From Chiua virens (lineage: Eukaryota > Basidiomycota > Agaricomycetes > Boletales > Boletaceae), in assembly GCA_019787685.1 (NCBI GenBank), contig JAHNUO010000002.1:1984001-2048000 (forward strand): 64,000 nt of DNA. Reading direction: 5' to 3'. A program made the position numbers and the translations under genes. The notes under the pieces were generated by a model. The model searched no databases, had not been told where the DNA came from, and saw nothing but the letters and a program-made list of their open reading frames with translations. Of the stretch, positions 46,987-58,728 are shown in pieces (position 1 is the first letter of the stretch; each line of letters starts with the position of its first letter).

Positions 46987-47905
46987 TCAACATGTGAGCG
47001 AGGGATCCCTACCTCTGCAAGATAATGCACTACTTCCAACGCACCTTGAACACACCCTCACGCTGACATGAACTCTGGTCCTGTTCCCTCCCCTTGGACC
47101 GAGGTAAGTACAGACTTGCCCCACGCGCCCCAAGACCTGGTCCTGCGTCTCCTTGCACTTCAAGTCGTCCTTGCCTGGTACGATGCATTTGTTCACACCA
47201 AGATCGCTGAGCGTGATGCTGAGTAGCGAATGCGCAGGCGGCTGGCGCGGCGTCGGGTCGTCCGGACGCGGTACACGAGGGGCAGACGTGATCCGCACTA
47301 CCCGCATGCTCAGTAGAAGTGGCCCTCCCTGCTTGGACATCCCAGTACGAGTTGCGGCGGCAGCGGGTGCAACAGCGCTCGTCCCGCCATAGATGCCGAT
47401 CTCCGTGGTTTCCGGCCCATCTGTAGGTGATCACAATGATGAGATGTACACGTACAGCACAACGCACCCACCTCCGTCCGCTTGAGCCCAGACACATCCT
47501 GCGGCGGCACGACCAGCCGAGACAGACACAACACATTTTCGAAATAAATCCGCATCAGCATCGCGCATGGGTGAATACCCCTAGACTATATTCGTCAGTC
47601 CCAGCAGCGCCAAAACCATGTACACACATCCACATCCACACGTCCCTGTCTCGTCCGTCCACACCCCTCATAAACGCACGGTCTCCTCAGACCGCAACGA
47701 CGGCCGTCCGCACATATCTCGAATGCCAACGCGAGTGAGTTGCACATGAGTTCCTTCGACAGCGACGACGAAGGCGAGTCTGGCACCAGTGCGGAGCCGT
47801 AGCCATATTGGTGGTTAGGAAGCCGTGCCGAGAACGCCACGCCGTCGAGCAGGAGGTAGGAGTCAGAGAGTGAGAGCGCACCGCAGTAGAGCAGACGGTA
47901 TGGCG
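46987..47905 (-). CDS. Unrecognised protein, two to three exons
   Basis: Not recognised. Minus-strand segments look protein-like: LYCGALSLSDSYLLLDGVAF and ARLPNHQYGYGSALVPDS (47900-47740), then IYFENVLCLSRLVVPPQDVS or, in another frame, DLFRKCVVSVSAGRAAAG (near 47500), an intron near 47410-47460, then TTEIGIYGGTSAVAPAAA, LLLSMRVVRITSAPR and SLLSITLSDLGVNKCIVPG, ending at 46987. A further segment FELEQAGVKVEGVVMLDVD lies at 46630-46530 and may belong to it. Frames between segments do not all connect, so the gene may be damaged or mis-sequenced. The C13 run near 46530 is a likely weak spot. Confidence 0.3.
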
Positions 47906-48159
47906 AAAAAGCGTTTGAGGGCGTGGCGGCGTCACGCTCCTGCGCTCGAGGTAGGGACGAATAGCCCCGGGCCGAGAAGTCAAGTGACGGATTCGGAGTG
48001 TAGCGTGTCGGTCGTCTTCTGAGGCGTGGGATCTGTAATCGTGATAAAAGGCAACGTTTGAACTTGTCCTGAGCTTGAACCTGGGGTATTGCGAATCCTC
48101 GACGTCGGGGTCATCATGGACGCGTCCGCCGAACAACCCGCGCTGTCTGTATATCAAAC

Positions 48160-50183
48160 AACTACGAAAAATAAAACGAAGGTGACAACAACGGAGACAT
48201 ATATGTACTAGATGAAAAAAAAGGGAACGACATCAGACTATGACTACGGAGAAAAGAACAAGAGGGAACAAACTCATGCTTATTGGATTAGTATCTACGC
48301 CTCTGCCTCTTCATAGCCAAAAAAAGGGATCGACAAGAAAGACGAGGAAAGAAATTCATAGCCTGGCGAACCACATCAACCAGCGAGCACGGGATCGAAC
48401 AAGAAACACCTACCAGCGTCGACATGGCTCTCATTAGCTCACATGTCGCATTTTCGACGGGCCCGTGATCAGTGACACGTATGGCTGCGCCGGAAGCGGG
48501 TGTACAGGGGCAAGCGTAGAAGGCCAGAGGTAGTACACCTGATGGGGGAGGTCGCTACAGTGAGAATTGGGAAGAGCGTTATACCAGAGTTCGTCGTCGT
48601 CACCTCACTTCTTGAAGCACTGTATGACAATGCATGTCCGAGTCCGATGTCGCTCCACCATTCTACCCTGAACAAGGATGCGAGCTACCAAACGCAGACC
48701 CAGTCACGGGCAGAGAGAGGGAGCCTGCTCTCGAACTTGAAGATGGCGTAGATTGACGCAGTTTGGACCACGAGAGGTCGACCCAGCCTTGGCAGATGAA
48801 GTGAGTTACGGATTGGAGGAACCTGACGACGTGGCACCTGCTCATAAAACTGGTGTTTTCTTCTCACCAATCCATCCGATTGCTGCAAGTCTCGACCCCA
48901 TCTTTCCTTCAGTCGATGACAGGGGAAGCGAGGAAGAAGGTGAGGACAGCGAAACGGGGTTCAGACTCCCAAATCCCTGAGAATCTTTGCGGAGCACACT
49001 GCTAGGACTCACCGGTGGCGAGGAGAGCCCAGCAGCATCCCCGGAACCGGAAGAGTCCGAATCGCCCATCTTGAAGTTCACCTTGAGCTACCTTGATCAC
49101 CCAGGCCGAGGTCCTTTCCAGACGACAAAGATACCGAACTAGCTGGCGTGACCGTCCTCGAAGGTATGGTTTGCAGACATTTCCTCACCGGATGAAGAGG
49201 TGGACAGCCGTGGCAAGGACCCCTGACGGAAAGACTCATCCAGTGAAGAAAACACCACAGCCTTAGAATCCGGGACGGAAGTCTAACGAGGCGGATGGCA
49301 CAGAGGAAGCAGATGCGGAGAATCGATCGAGGAGTTTGACCGGGATGATAAGATCCGATATACCAATCGCGATAGCTGCAGTCGCGTAGGCATCATCGAT
49401 CCCGATATTGTTCACGTCCACTTCATCGTCTCTGTGGAGTTGTAGTCCTTCTACACAACCCGACGTCGTTGTCGCACCGATGGGTGTATGCGATAGGGGA
49501 TCCAAGTCCGTCGTCGTCGTCGATTTTTCATAATTATGATCCTTCGTCTTTTTGTTGTGGTCATGACTCAGCTCGTGCTTGTCGCGACCCAACAGCAACT
49601 TGGTATGCTGCCGAGAAGACTGGAATGGACGCATTGAAGTACGTAAATGAGGCATGATTCAGGTCACGGTTCAAACGTTCATGGACGGAGGCACACCTGA
49701 AAGCACATAGCATACAACACATAAGCAACCTATTGAAGGATCGACCGTACAGAGATGGATACATTCGACGAAACAAAAGGGCGATCAACGTCGAAAAGCA
49801 TAAACCGATCGAACAATCATGACAAGGAAATGCGGAAAGGTACAACAAAGGTATAAAACACGCCAACTCATCAAGGGGCTGAGCACCATACCAATATTCA
49901 AATATTCATGTCCCTGTGCCGACGCAACGCGACCACCCGGAAACCATTGACATGGTGAGAATTGTATTGGTGGATGACCATACTGTACGGCTAGCCTAGA
50001 GTGCAAGAAACATCGCCTTTTGGTTGGGAGAATATTTGGAAAGGTGTATAAGGAGACTCATCCATACCGTCATGTACGAATTTCAAGAACCGACTTCTTC
50101 CAAACCTAGCATCCAACGCTATCCACCATAAGCCACCGCATGCTCACGTGGTCCAAACATTACTTTCTCTCGGAAGTAACCCT
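48160..50183. other. gene-poor interval with Ser-rich minus-strand fragments
   Basis: No clear gene. Minus-strand open stretches (49655-49263, 49081-48842, 48675-48469) are Ser/Thr-rich and low-complexity (for example GLSSPPVSPSSVLRKDSQG, DDAYATAAIAIGISDLI). They could be exons of one degenerate or disordered protein, but no family motif and no consistent splice frame was seen. 49660-50183 holds nothing recognisable. Confidence 0.35.
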
Positions 50184-51439
50184 TTACAGACGTGCGGCCA
50201 CTGGAGGACCCACAACAGACCAAAGCCATTGTAGGATTGCTTCAGTTACCATTTGCGGTGTTTCTAGCATGACCCAGTGACCGACCCCAGATATTGGCAT
50301 CACTTTTAGTTGATCTATGAATTTCTCTGAGTTTATGACGGCCGCTGGGGGACGAGTCACGTCACTTGTCCCATACATGAAAAGGACAGGAAGGTTAGCG
50401 CGGAGTTTCGAAGGCAAGACCGCATCTGAGAAGACAGGTCAGTTAGATCATACGTTGTGTGCTGAACCTCTTCACCTCTTTCTTCTTCGAAACGAACCTT
50501 GGTTGTACGGTAGTAAGATAATGGGCCGATCATTCCTCTTCGAAAGTTTGAGACGTAGTAATCCAGTTCCTGGGATCACAGATTACGATGTATGGTTAAC
50601 GCAGGGGCAGAAATTACCTCGTCGTTCAACAGACCTCCGTCGAGCACTTGTCCTGCTGAGTATGTGGTAGTGAAGTTCACCTATACGTGACCATGACTTG
50701 GTCCTCTGGCTAGGGCTCCTGAATAACAGACGGAAAAATGAAGGGAGCTTGGGACATGAGGGTGCACCCGAACAACCAAAGGTGCGGTTTCTTACATGGG
50801 CCTCAATCTCACCCGGAGACTCCTCAGAAGCAAAGTAGATCTGGTAGCCAAAGGAAGGAAAGCGTTCAGCCATGTCGTGCACTGACATATGCTGTGTTGG
50901 CGGCAGAGTATAAGGCACAGATAATCTACGTCGACCAGGTGGTCAATCAAGGCTCGCGTGCATCGATTGGTAAACTTACAGCGCGAGAGCTCGCAACCTC
51001 TCTGAATACGCCCCAATCATGGCCAATGACAACCGAAGCGTCACTGAGGATACTTGACAAGAAAGTAATTACGACTTGTACTGACAGCCTTCTGTACTCC
51101 GGGGTGATCGAGAAGCGCAGCGAGGTCGTCACAGAGTCGTTTCGTGGAGTACGCGGACGGTTCCAATGGCATGTCTATTTTTCCGAATCCCAACATGTCT
51201 GGGACTATGACTCGGTATCCCGCTGCAACCCAGGGACCTATTTGATGTCTCCTCCTGCCTGTAGAGAGACAGGCCTGGACATGATTGAACATGACTCGAG
51301 GCAGTGCTAATCGGTGCCGTGGTGAGGGAGAGAACGGTAAAGTCCGCAGTCCCTCTTTTGTCGCTGTCTTCCACGCTGCCCCATTGACCGTCCGCATTGT
51401 GGTCGTGACCTCGTCAAATCCTTTTTTCTCACCAACCAT
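50184..51439 (-). pseudogene. Decayed epoxide-hydrolase-like alpha/beta hydrolase
   Basis: Clear family pieces on the minus strand: IGPWVAAGYRVIVPDMLGFG, YSTKRLCDDLAALLDHPG, the nucleophile elbow VIGHDWG, YTLPPTQHMSVHDMAERFPS, FGYQIYFASEESPGEIEAH, RTKSWSRIGEL and the end LPVLFMYGTSD, VGHWVMLETP. Two defects are visible. The oxyanion HGxP motif is replaced by HVQA just before IGPW. After GHDWG about ten codons of the usual helix are missing, and the following SERLRALALLSVPY is in a shifted frame. The likely start is ATG 51439 (MVGEKKGFDE). The enzyme would normally hydrolyse epoxides with the Asp nucleophile of GHDWG; this copy is probably inactive. Confidence 0.65.
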
Positions 51440-51449
51440 CACTTATCAC

Positions 51450-51701
51450 TACCCGAGATCATCACTGCCTTGAGCGCTCCCATTTTTTACGATTTTCCCC
51501 CTTTTTTTCACCGCCTGATCTCGCAACTAGATTCGAGTCGAGACTGCTCATATCATCTCAAGACACAGGTATTGCCTTTCGCTTCCCTTACGTCTTTCTC
51601 CGTGTCACTCATGTTCTATCCGGGTTTCTAGGTTTCATAATGCCCGCCGCCCCTTCTCTCACCCTAATTCTCAACGTGCTCAGACGACATCGCACCCTCT
51701 G
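51450..51701. other. unique sequence left of the second IRG block
   Basis: About 250 bp, pyrimidine-rich, with no gene. The match to the first locus begins abruptly at 51702. Confidence 0.4.
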
Positions 51702-52040
51702 GCCGTCTCGCTGAGCTCCTAAGCATGCCTCGCCGCATGTACAGCTTCCTCCATCTGCGTTCTCATCCGCATCTGCTTCCTCTGCAGCCCATGAGGCCGT
51801 ACGATTAGCCTCCTCCTGGCGCATTCGGGCCTCCTCGCGTTCATGATCAGCGTTCCTTCCAATTTCTTCTGCGAGCTCCCGGGCCTCTCTGGCAGCCTGT
51901 TCGGCCCGTCTCTGCGCCTCTTCCGCTCTTTGGCACGCTTCGATGTCAACGCGCGTTGGGTTTCCTCTATCAAGCCGACGGAAAATCAGAGGTAGGATCA
52001 TCGAAGCCAGACTAATTGCGGGTACTAGAACGTTTCCCAT
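51702..52040 (-). pseudogene. Truncated copy of IRG-like GTPase G1 (N-terminal part only)
   Basis: ATG at 52040 reads MGNVLVPAISLASM and continues as the G1 coiled coil for about 90 codons. Relative to G1 there is then an insertion in the GCAGATGCGG stretch that shifts the frame. The match stops at 51702, before the GTPase domain. Only membrane-proximal and early coiled-coil parts could be made. Confidence 0.85.
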
Positions 52041-52140
52041 CGTCCCCTGGCGGAAGATGATTGAAGTAGATTGGATGGGGAAAGGGTGTTGTGCCAACGA
52101 GCAGCGTCCTGGATAGTTTGGTGGGCAGAGATGGATACTA
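51702..52140 (-). repeat. duplicated segment C (second copy)
   Basis: Counterpart of 35242-35675. It ends at GGATACTA, the same base as in the first copy, and is followed by 56 bp of unrelated sequence before segment B. Confidence 0.88.
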
Positions 52141-52196
52141 CATTCTCATTCCCAGAATGTGGTCAAACATAAAATGTATCATAATGTACAACTAGT

Positions 52197-54495
52197 AATC
52201 AAGAGAAAGAACCACGACGAAAATTTGTTTTACAGTCAACCGTCATTCGTATTATCCTCACTGGACCGCGCGTCTAGCCCTCCGTGTGTGAGCCTCATTG
52301 ACCAGGTCGTTGAGCAAGTCCACCTCGTCTATCGTCTTCTTCGGTACCTTGTTCAACACGAGGCTCAACAGCGTGACGTTGGAAACGATGTACACCCGCT
52401 GGTCCGGGAGGTTCGCATCTTCCAAGTTGCTCTTGACGCTCTTCCTCGTCCTCTCGATGAATTGCTTCCTCGCGGCCTTGTGCAGTTGGTTACGACGCTC
52501 GATATCTTCCTCGTCATCCCCCTCACTATCGTAACCCATATCCATCATGACGTTCCGGATGTGCTGGTCCGCTTTCGAGCGGACAATGTAAGTCGGAATC
52601 TTGAAACGTCTAGCGTTTGTGAGGATAGCAATGTCCGTCATGGTGAAACGATTGTCAAAGAGGACGACGATGCAGTCGAAGACATAGAGACCCTGCTCGT
52701 TGAAATACTGCCAATCACGGCACTTGATGGTACCCGCACCGGGGATGTCGTACCAAATATACGGGTTGTCGGAATTCGCATCTGCATATCGGGTCGTCGA
52801 GAGGGTCGTCTCGGTGACCCCAACAGCTGCAGCACCTGCGTCTCGGCTGCGCAAGCCGCGGAACGCGTTCACGAGGGATGACTTGCCGCTACCAGAGATC
52901 CCAGCGACAGCGAAGTGGAACCGATCCTCTCTGTACTGGATACGTTGTTTGGCGGCAGCGAGCTCCTCCAGGGTAGGGGTCACGACCTGGCTGAATACCC
53001 TCCTTCAATCGCCTTTCCGCCTCCGCCTTAGCCTCGTTGGCCTTCCGAGCTTCTTCGGCAGCCGCACGTGCTATTTCCTCTGCCTGTGCCTTGCCAGCCT
53101 CGGCGGCGGCACGTTGCTCATCCGCAACCTTCTGCGCCTGCTCCGCTTCTTCCCTCGCAGCTGTCATCGCCCTCTCTGCATCTTCCTGTATCTTTCGGGA
53201 CCGTTGCCGTTCCTCCTCAGCCTCTCTTGCGAACATCGCAGCCTCCTCCTGGGAGGCTTTAGAAGCCGCCTGTGCAAGCTCCTCAGCACGCTTCGCAGCC
53301 ATAGCCGCCTCGATCATTTGCGCCTTCATTCGCTCTGTCTCCACTTCGGCACGTGCGGCCGCTGCGTCGGCTTCTGCCTGGCGGGCACGAGCGCGCTCGC
53401 GGTCCAGCTCGGCCTCCTGCCTGATTGAGGCAAGGAGATTCTGAGCATCTTGGGCGGCCCTTTCGGCCTCGCGCTGTGCTTGTTCAGCGCGCTGACGCCC
53501 CTCAATTTCGTGGACGGTGGGGTTGTGCCCTTCGGGACCGAAGCCAAACCACCTGGAGATCGACCCGCCCATGATACGGTCGTTGAGTAGTGTGTAAAGA
53601 TGAGAGAAGATGAGTGCTGACGAGAGGGGGGGTTGGTACTATCGATAGGACACAGCGAGGGTATTTAACTTGTCGGATACACAGGCCCTGGACCCTTTCG
53701 TGGTGAAGTATGCTGTAGATCGACGATGGGCGCAAAGTGGATGCCCTGGACCCAAGGAAGTTCCTGTGTATTCTATGAGTTGTTGGCGTTGTGCCAGACG
53801 GGAGGTTTGATCGGCATTTAGCATTAATATTATTGTTGCTTCGAAGACAAAGAAGTAAGTTTGCTTCGTGGGGTTACCCAGATTCTAGCTGGCTTGATCG
53901 GATGGGGTACATTCACGAGGACGAGACCGCTGAGTCAGAGCGGACCTATTCAATTTACGCTGAGGGTGGAGTATGATTAGGAGTTGTTGTGTTGGCTCCA
54001 CATTAGTGATTGTGACTGAAAAAGGAGGGTTACAGTGAAGGCGGAAAGCGAAGAGGGCAAGTAGATGCCCACGTTGTGATCCACTTTAGAGCTCGAGGCA
54101 AGTTAGACTCTTGTCCGCAGCAGAAGGCGGTCTCGGCAGACGACGTGATGTGGAGCCAATGTCAGGATCCCATTTCACCTCGTCGTTGCTAGAAAATTTT
54201 GACGATGAGGGTCATCATTCTTGTACACCGGATCCCAAGGCGGGGCAATTTTTGCCGATCTGTCCTCAACGACCCATCACGAGGCTATTCCAGGGGACCA
54301 GTTCTTCCGCCATGCGTACCCAATACATTGACCGTTGTGCTCATTGCTCAACCAGTCGATTTCTGACTCGGTGTGTGGCTATGCTTAATTATTGTCCTTT
54401 ATCTAGTATCCTATCAACTTGTCAGAGTTAGACAAGTTCGTTCGCGGGTGAGCTGGCTGCTTCTCTCTGGGCATCTCGTCGGCTACTAAACCTAC
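52197..54495. repeat. duplicated segment B (second copy)
   Basis: Counterpart of 36219-38501. Differences are substitutions and small indels, more frequent in the non-coding upstream part than in the gene. It passes directly into segment A at 54495. Confidence 0.92.
52258..53572 (-). pseudogene. IRG-like GTPase, second copy of G2 with one frameshift
   Basis: Near-identical to G2. ATG 53572 reads MGGSISRWFGFG (MGxxxS kept). The coiled coil is open to about codon 196, where an extra T at 52988 (GACCTGGC against GACCGGC in G2) shifts the frame. The GTPase half remains fully open in the other frame down to 52258, with GISGSGKSS, DIPGAG and SKAD intact. Few substitutions elsewhere mean either very recent inactivation or a consensus error. 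If the extra base is not real, this is a third functional IRG-like gene. Confidence 0.85.
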
Positions 54496-54718
54496 TGCGC
54501 CGCAGGTTTAATTGGCCAGGGGTTAGGAAGAGAAAGCGGAAGTAAAAGAAGTCACAGCTATTAGTCATGGATATCTGCAGCGGAATCTGGCTCAGTCACC
54601 AAAACAATGACAATATGTTTGGAGACACCTTTGGAAGCTTGGTTTCGAAAACATCCCACTTGGTGAGGAACAATATGATCGACGTTCTTAAGAACCACTG
54701 TTAATGACGGATTCAAAC
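54495..54718 (+). repeat. duplicated segment A (second copy)
   Basis: Counterpart of 33909-34134, here joined to the end of segment B at a shared CTGCGCCGCAGG/CCTAC junction. Right of 54718 the loci diverge. Confidence 0.9.
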
Positions 54719-55249
54719 ACGATCAAAGATTCAGCCATCCGGTTCTGCCACGCCTAGTTGATGCTCGGCGATAAATCATGTGTTTTGGAACTTAGAGTGT
54801 TGCGAAAAATGGCTTGTCAGTAAGTCACGAGTTCTTCATGGGTGAAGCTATTTTGATGGTAAATCTTTATTGTGTGACGATGGTCGATTCCCTAACGCAT
54901 TCGCTCCTAGAGCAAGGTAAGTTCGGGTCAATGGGCGCGCATTGCCAGTGAGGAGAAGCAGCACGCTCAGGCTGGACCCATTTCGTAGCAACATCTGATC
55001 TTGCCTTTTCCGCTCGGCCTTGGGAAGAAATATTCTGACCCATCATCGCGTTACCAATGGAGGTATGGTGCGCACTGCACAACCATCAAAAGCAAGCCCG
55101 GAGGTCCGAAACAGCAGCTGAGAAGGTGTCCTGACACCACCTCAGGCTCAAGCCTCAGAATCTCACTGGCACCTCGTGCCTAGGCTTGGCATTAGCGAAG
55201 AGTCATGGCAGCATCTCTTTGCAACTGAAGTTACTGACCTTTTCAGGCA
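54719..55249. other. intergenic, no gene recognised
   Basis: About 530 bp right of the second duplication block. Short open stretches only, without a recognisable motif. Confidence 0.35.
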
Positions 55250-55678
55250 ATGATCAATGATCTGAGCCCTTCCCTTCACTCACCAATATCATCAATTCAC
55301 AAAAGCGGATGTCAAGTGGATGAAGTTCTAGTGGGTATCGATGCATCAGGAATTCAACACTTGGTGCAAGCAGCTCGGAATGCTGCCACTCTCTCAGCAA
55401 TGGTGTCTATGTATGGCCGTCTTCCAGAAATCCATGATCTTACGGCCCGGAGAGCCTAGGTGATTCAAACGTCACATCCCATACGCGCAGCGTTGGCGGA
55501 CCTCCGAGTCCTGCCCTGGTTTCCACCCAACCAGCTTGCCAGGTTCTTACTTATCATCACGACCGTCAGTCACCATGAGAACCTCGGCCCGGTCCTTCGC
55601 CACTGCACGCCCTTGATCGTCACCTCGACCGTGCAGGCCGTCATCGAACGCGTCTGCGAGCTCGTCGTGCGCGGCTGA
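55250..55678 (+). CDS. Possible C-terminal exons of an unknown protein
   Basis: Two adjoining open segments in the same strand (55250-55459 and 55460-55678) read VDEVLVGIDASGIQHLVQAA and LRVLPWFPPNQLARFLLIIT, VLRHCTPLIVTSTVQAVIE. The second is helical and protein-like, ending CELVVRG. No family is recognised, and no start or promoter was found, so it may be a remnant. Confidence 0.25.
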
Positions 55679-56104
55679 CGTACCTCTGCAACGCCATGTC
55701 TATCAAGGCGACACAAGAAGCTGCGTGCGCGTTCTCGGCTCCTGGAAGTCCTCCCTGTGCCCTCTCAGACATGTGTGGGAAAGGACAGGGACAGGGAAAA
55801 CGCCAGGCGCGACGACGATGGGAGAGGAGAAAGAAGGTACACATGGTCGTGGGGTCGTTTCCGTTTTCCGCATGGACCGTAGCGAGCGCTTAGGTGCGTC
55901 GCGGGAGTGCTAGAAAAATGATTCGTAGAGGCCGTCCATACAACGTCGGCCGAGACTGGCGACCTATGAGATCGAGCGGGCGGGCTACATATACTAGAAT
56001 CCTACGGAAACACGTCAATTATAGCTACATGCGAGTGCCTGTCTAGTAAACAATCGATAGGCAAACATACAAAATGACAACGGTGCAACTCAGAATGTCC
56101 TCTC
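55679..56104. other. intergenic 3' of SPT3
   Basis: About 425 bp without a supported gene; small open stretches have no motif. Confidence 0.4.
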
Positions 56105-57541
56105 TCAGATCAGACTGACCCGCGTCCGAATCAGGCCGCCTCTCCAATTCCTCATCCCAGCACTGCGATGATGTGCCCAATCGCCTTGCATCCGCGCAAA
56201 CGCATCCTGGATATGTTCGGGCCGCAACGCGGTCCGTGCTTCGGGAGGGGGGAGGAACAAGGAACTCGTCGGTAGCGGTTGGTCCTCCTCATCCTCTTCG
56301 TCATCTCCACCGTCTCTTCGTGCACGTTTTACGCCATCCATGCCGATCCCGGCTACTTTCCGTTTCCCGAGGAGCGGCGGGGACGACGACGGGGTATAAT
56401 CCTCCCTCAAGTAAGACTCCTCGAGCGCTTTCTTGACGTCGAGACCCGCCAAGGTGAGAGAACGGACCATCTCAAAGGCGAGGAAACCAACGATATCGAC
56501 CGTGTCGTCGTTGGCTTTCAAGTCAAGATGGGGCGGAAGGTTGAGGAAATCTCGAAAGCGTTTTGCTGTGCACGGTGTCAACATCAACGGGTAAACATCC
56601 ACACGTCCGTACCTTTGCGATATGTAAAACTGGCTTGTCGACAGTCGGAATAATGTTGGTATTCCTCGCGCGTCATTTGTCGCGTCGCGTCGTCAGCCTC
56701 TTTCAAGCGCTGGATGGAGGCCTCGTGTGCCTCGATATCGTCTTCGTCTTCTTCGTCGTCCGACTGGTGGCCGGATTGTCGGAGGACTTCAGAATAGATG
56801 GTCGATATTTCCCAAGGAAGCTTGATAGTGATTTTTTGAGCTTTTGCTGTGAGTTTGTCTAGGGCGGCGCGTGTGAGGGAAGGAATGCGTAGGGAGGCAG
56901 GTTGGCGTACCGTCTGCACCGTCTTCGAGGGCTTCGACTTCGACAGCACCACCGGCGTCACCACCGCTATCTTTGGCGTGCTTGCGGACGTCTTTCCATG
57001 AGAGGTATGTACGGAGACGGTTCACCTTGCCTCTGTCGTGTCGGATGAGAAATATGAGGTCTTCGGCGGTGAGGTAGCGTGCGCCGCGACGGTTAGCGAG
57101 CGCGCGGGCTTGGAGAATCTGTGCAACGCTCCACGTGAGTGAAAGGACCCGTGATGCATGAAAAGTGGCCGTACGAGTTCGATGAGTTGACCGCGGACAA
57201 TGTCCTCGACGAGATTGACGGTCTCGTGGTTCGGGTCTTGGATCTCACCAAAAACGAACATCTAGGGGCGGGATACGTCGGTACGGCGCTGGAGGAGAGA
57301 CGGGGAGTGCGTACCATTTGTGAGATTTCCTGGGTGTATTTGTAGTCTCGTTGTCCATCTTGACGTTTGGTGGGTTGGCTAGCGGCGATGATGGGAGCAG
57401 GGAGCGGTAGCGATAGCGACAGGAGGTGCTGGAACGACGGGGGTGGAGGGTACTGAACTGGAGGGGGCTGATTGAGAGGGTTGTATGGGTGTCGCTTGTT
57501 CAGGACGAGGTTTGTAGTACTCCATCATCATGAGGTGTATT
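56105..57541 (-). CDS. SPT3: Transcription factor SPT3 (SAGA subunit)
   Basis: Histone-fold protein of SAGA that contacts TBP. First fold: YKYTQEISQM, MFVFGEIQDPNHETVNLVED, LQARALANRRGARYLTAEDL, IFLIRHDRGKVNRLRTYLSW, KDVRKHA. Second: KITIKLPWEISTIYSEVL, an acidic loop, then AKRFRDFLNLPPHLDL, VDIVGFLAFEMVRSLTLAGL. An acidic, then Pro-rich tail ends RTRVSLI. Introns near 57310, 57120, 56910 and 56600 keep frame. The N-terminal stretch MEYYKPRPEQATP from ATG 57541 is out of frame with APIIAASQPTKRQ by one base; an extra A at 57399 (minus CCCTGCTCCC) explains it. Divergent from MET16. Confidence 0.88.
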
Positions 57542-57638
57542 CCCGTAGCCGACCAAGACAACCTAGCACTCGTACAGTGCCTTGACTCATCAAGATGGTA
57601 TAAAACGTCAACCCTCCGAGTCCCAGCACTATCCAACA
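57542..57638. promoter_or_regulatory. 97-bp divergent interval SPT3/MET16
   Basis: Shared 5' region between the ATG codons of SPT3 (57541, minus) and MET16 (57639, plus). A TATAAA-like GGTATAAAACG at about 57597-57607 lies 35-40 bp before the MET16 ATG. Confidence 0.55.
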
Positions 57639-58516
57639 ATGTCGTTCAGCGCCCCCCTCGAACTCCCACTCTCGCAAGAGACCCTCGTTGCGATAAACGA
57701 CCACCTTCGCTCGCTCGAACCATCCGAGATTCTTCAATGGGGCCTCAAACACCTCCCCCATCTCTACCAAACCACCGCATTCGGTCTCACAGGCCTCGTC
57801 GCCATCGATATGCTCTCCAAGATCGCACCCACTGGTCAACCGCCTCTCATCTTCATCGATACCCTCTACCACTTTCCCGAGACGTACGCACTCGTGGCAG
57901 AGGTCGAGAAGCAGTATGGGATCAAGGTGAACGTGTACAAACCCGAGGGGTGTGCGACCGTGGCCGATTTCGAGGCCAAGTGGGGAGAGCGATTTTGGGA
58001 GCGAGACGAGGACACGTACGATTTTGCGGTCAAGGTCGGTCGGTTTCTATTGGCAGTGACGACAGACAGTGACTAGTTCTAGGTCGAGCCCGGTCAGCGC
58101 GCTTATCAAGAACTGGGTGTTCGATGTATTATCACTGGTCGACGGGCATCCCAAGGTGCCGATCGTGCATCTCTCCAACCTCTTGAAGTCGATCCTACTG
58201 GCCTTGTCAAGTTAAACCCGCTTTTTGCATGGAAATTCAACCAGGTGGATGAATATATCAGAGCAAACAACGTCCCACGCAACAAACTACTCGATCAGGG
58301 GTATAAGAGCGTTGGTGATTGGCACAGTACGATCAAGAGTGGGGAAGGAGATACGGGTGAACGTGCGGGACGATGGGCAGGAAAAGAAGAGAAGACGGAA
58401 TGTGGACTGCACAAGGATTACTTTTTGATGAAGGCGAAAGCCAAGGTGGGTGTGGGATGTACTGCTCTGAACTCGCAATCGACTGACCGGGTACCTGTTA
58501 CAAGGCTACGGCATGA
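57639..58516 (+). CDS. MET16: Phosphoadenylyl-sulfate (PAPS) reductase
   Basis: Reduces PAPS to sulfite with thioredoxin in sulfate assimilation (cytosol). ATG 57639: MSFSAPLELPLSQETL, then the PP-loop region LYQTTAFGLTGLVAIDML, IFIDTLYHFPETY, an intron 58035-58082, CIITGRRASQG, PLFAWKFNQVDEYI, GYKSVGDWHST, and the active-site motif ECGLH near 58415. The last intron begins GTGGGTG near 58447 and the gene ends with a few residues to TGA 58516. Length near 265 residues, normal. No frame break. Confidence 0.92.
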
Positions 58517-58728
58517 ACGGGATTGATAACACTTTATGCGAATAATTACATTGACGAATGACACGAATTCCTGAGCATTCAGCCATGTGAGAAATCCACG
58601 AGTGATACTCCGAATCGGCGACAAAACGGTAGATGATGTCTACAAAGTATCTTATAAAACACTTTCAATCTCGCTTTCTCTCTTCCTTCTCCCACTGGGA
58701 TCTCGTCTTCTCCCTACCCGACCTCAAC

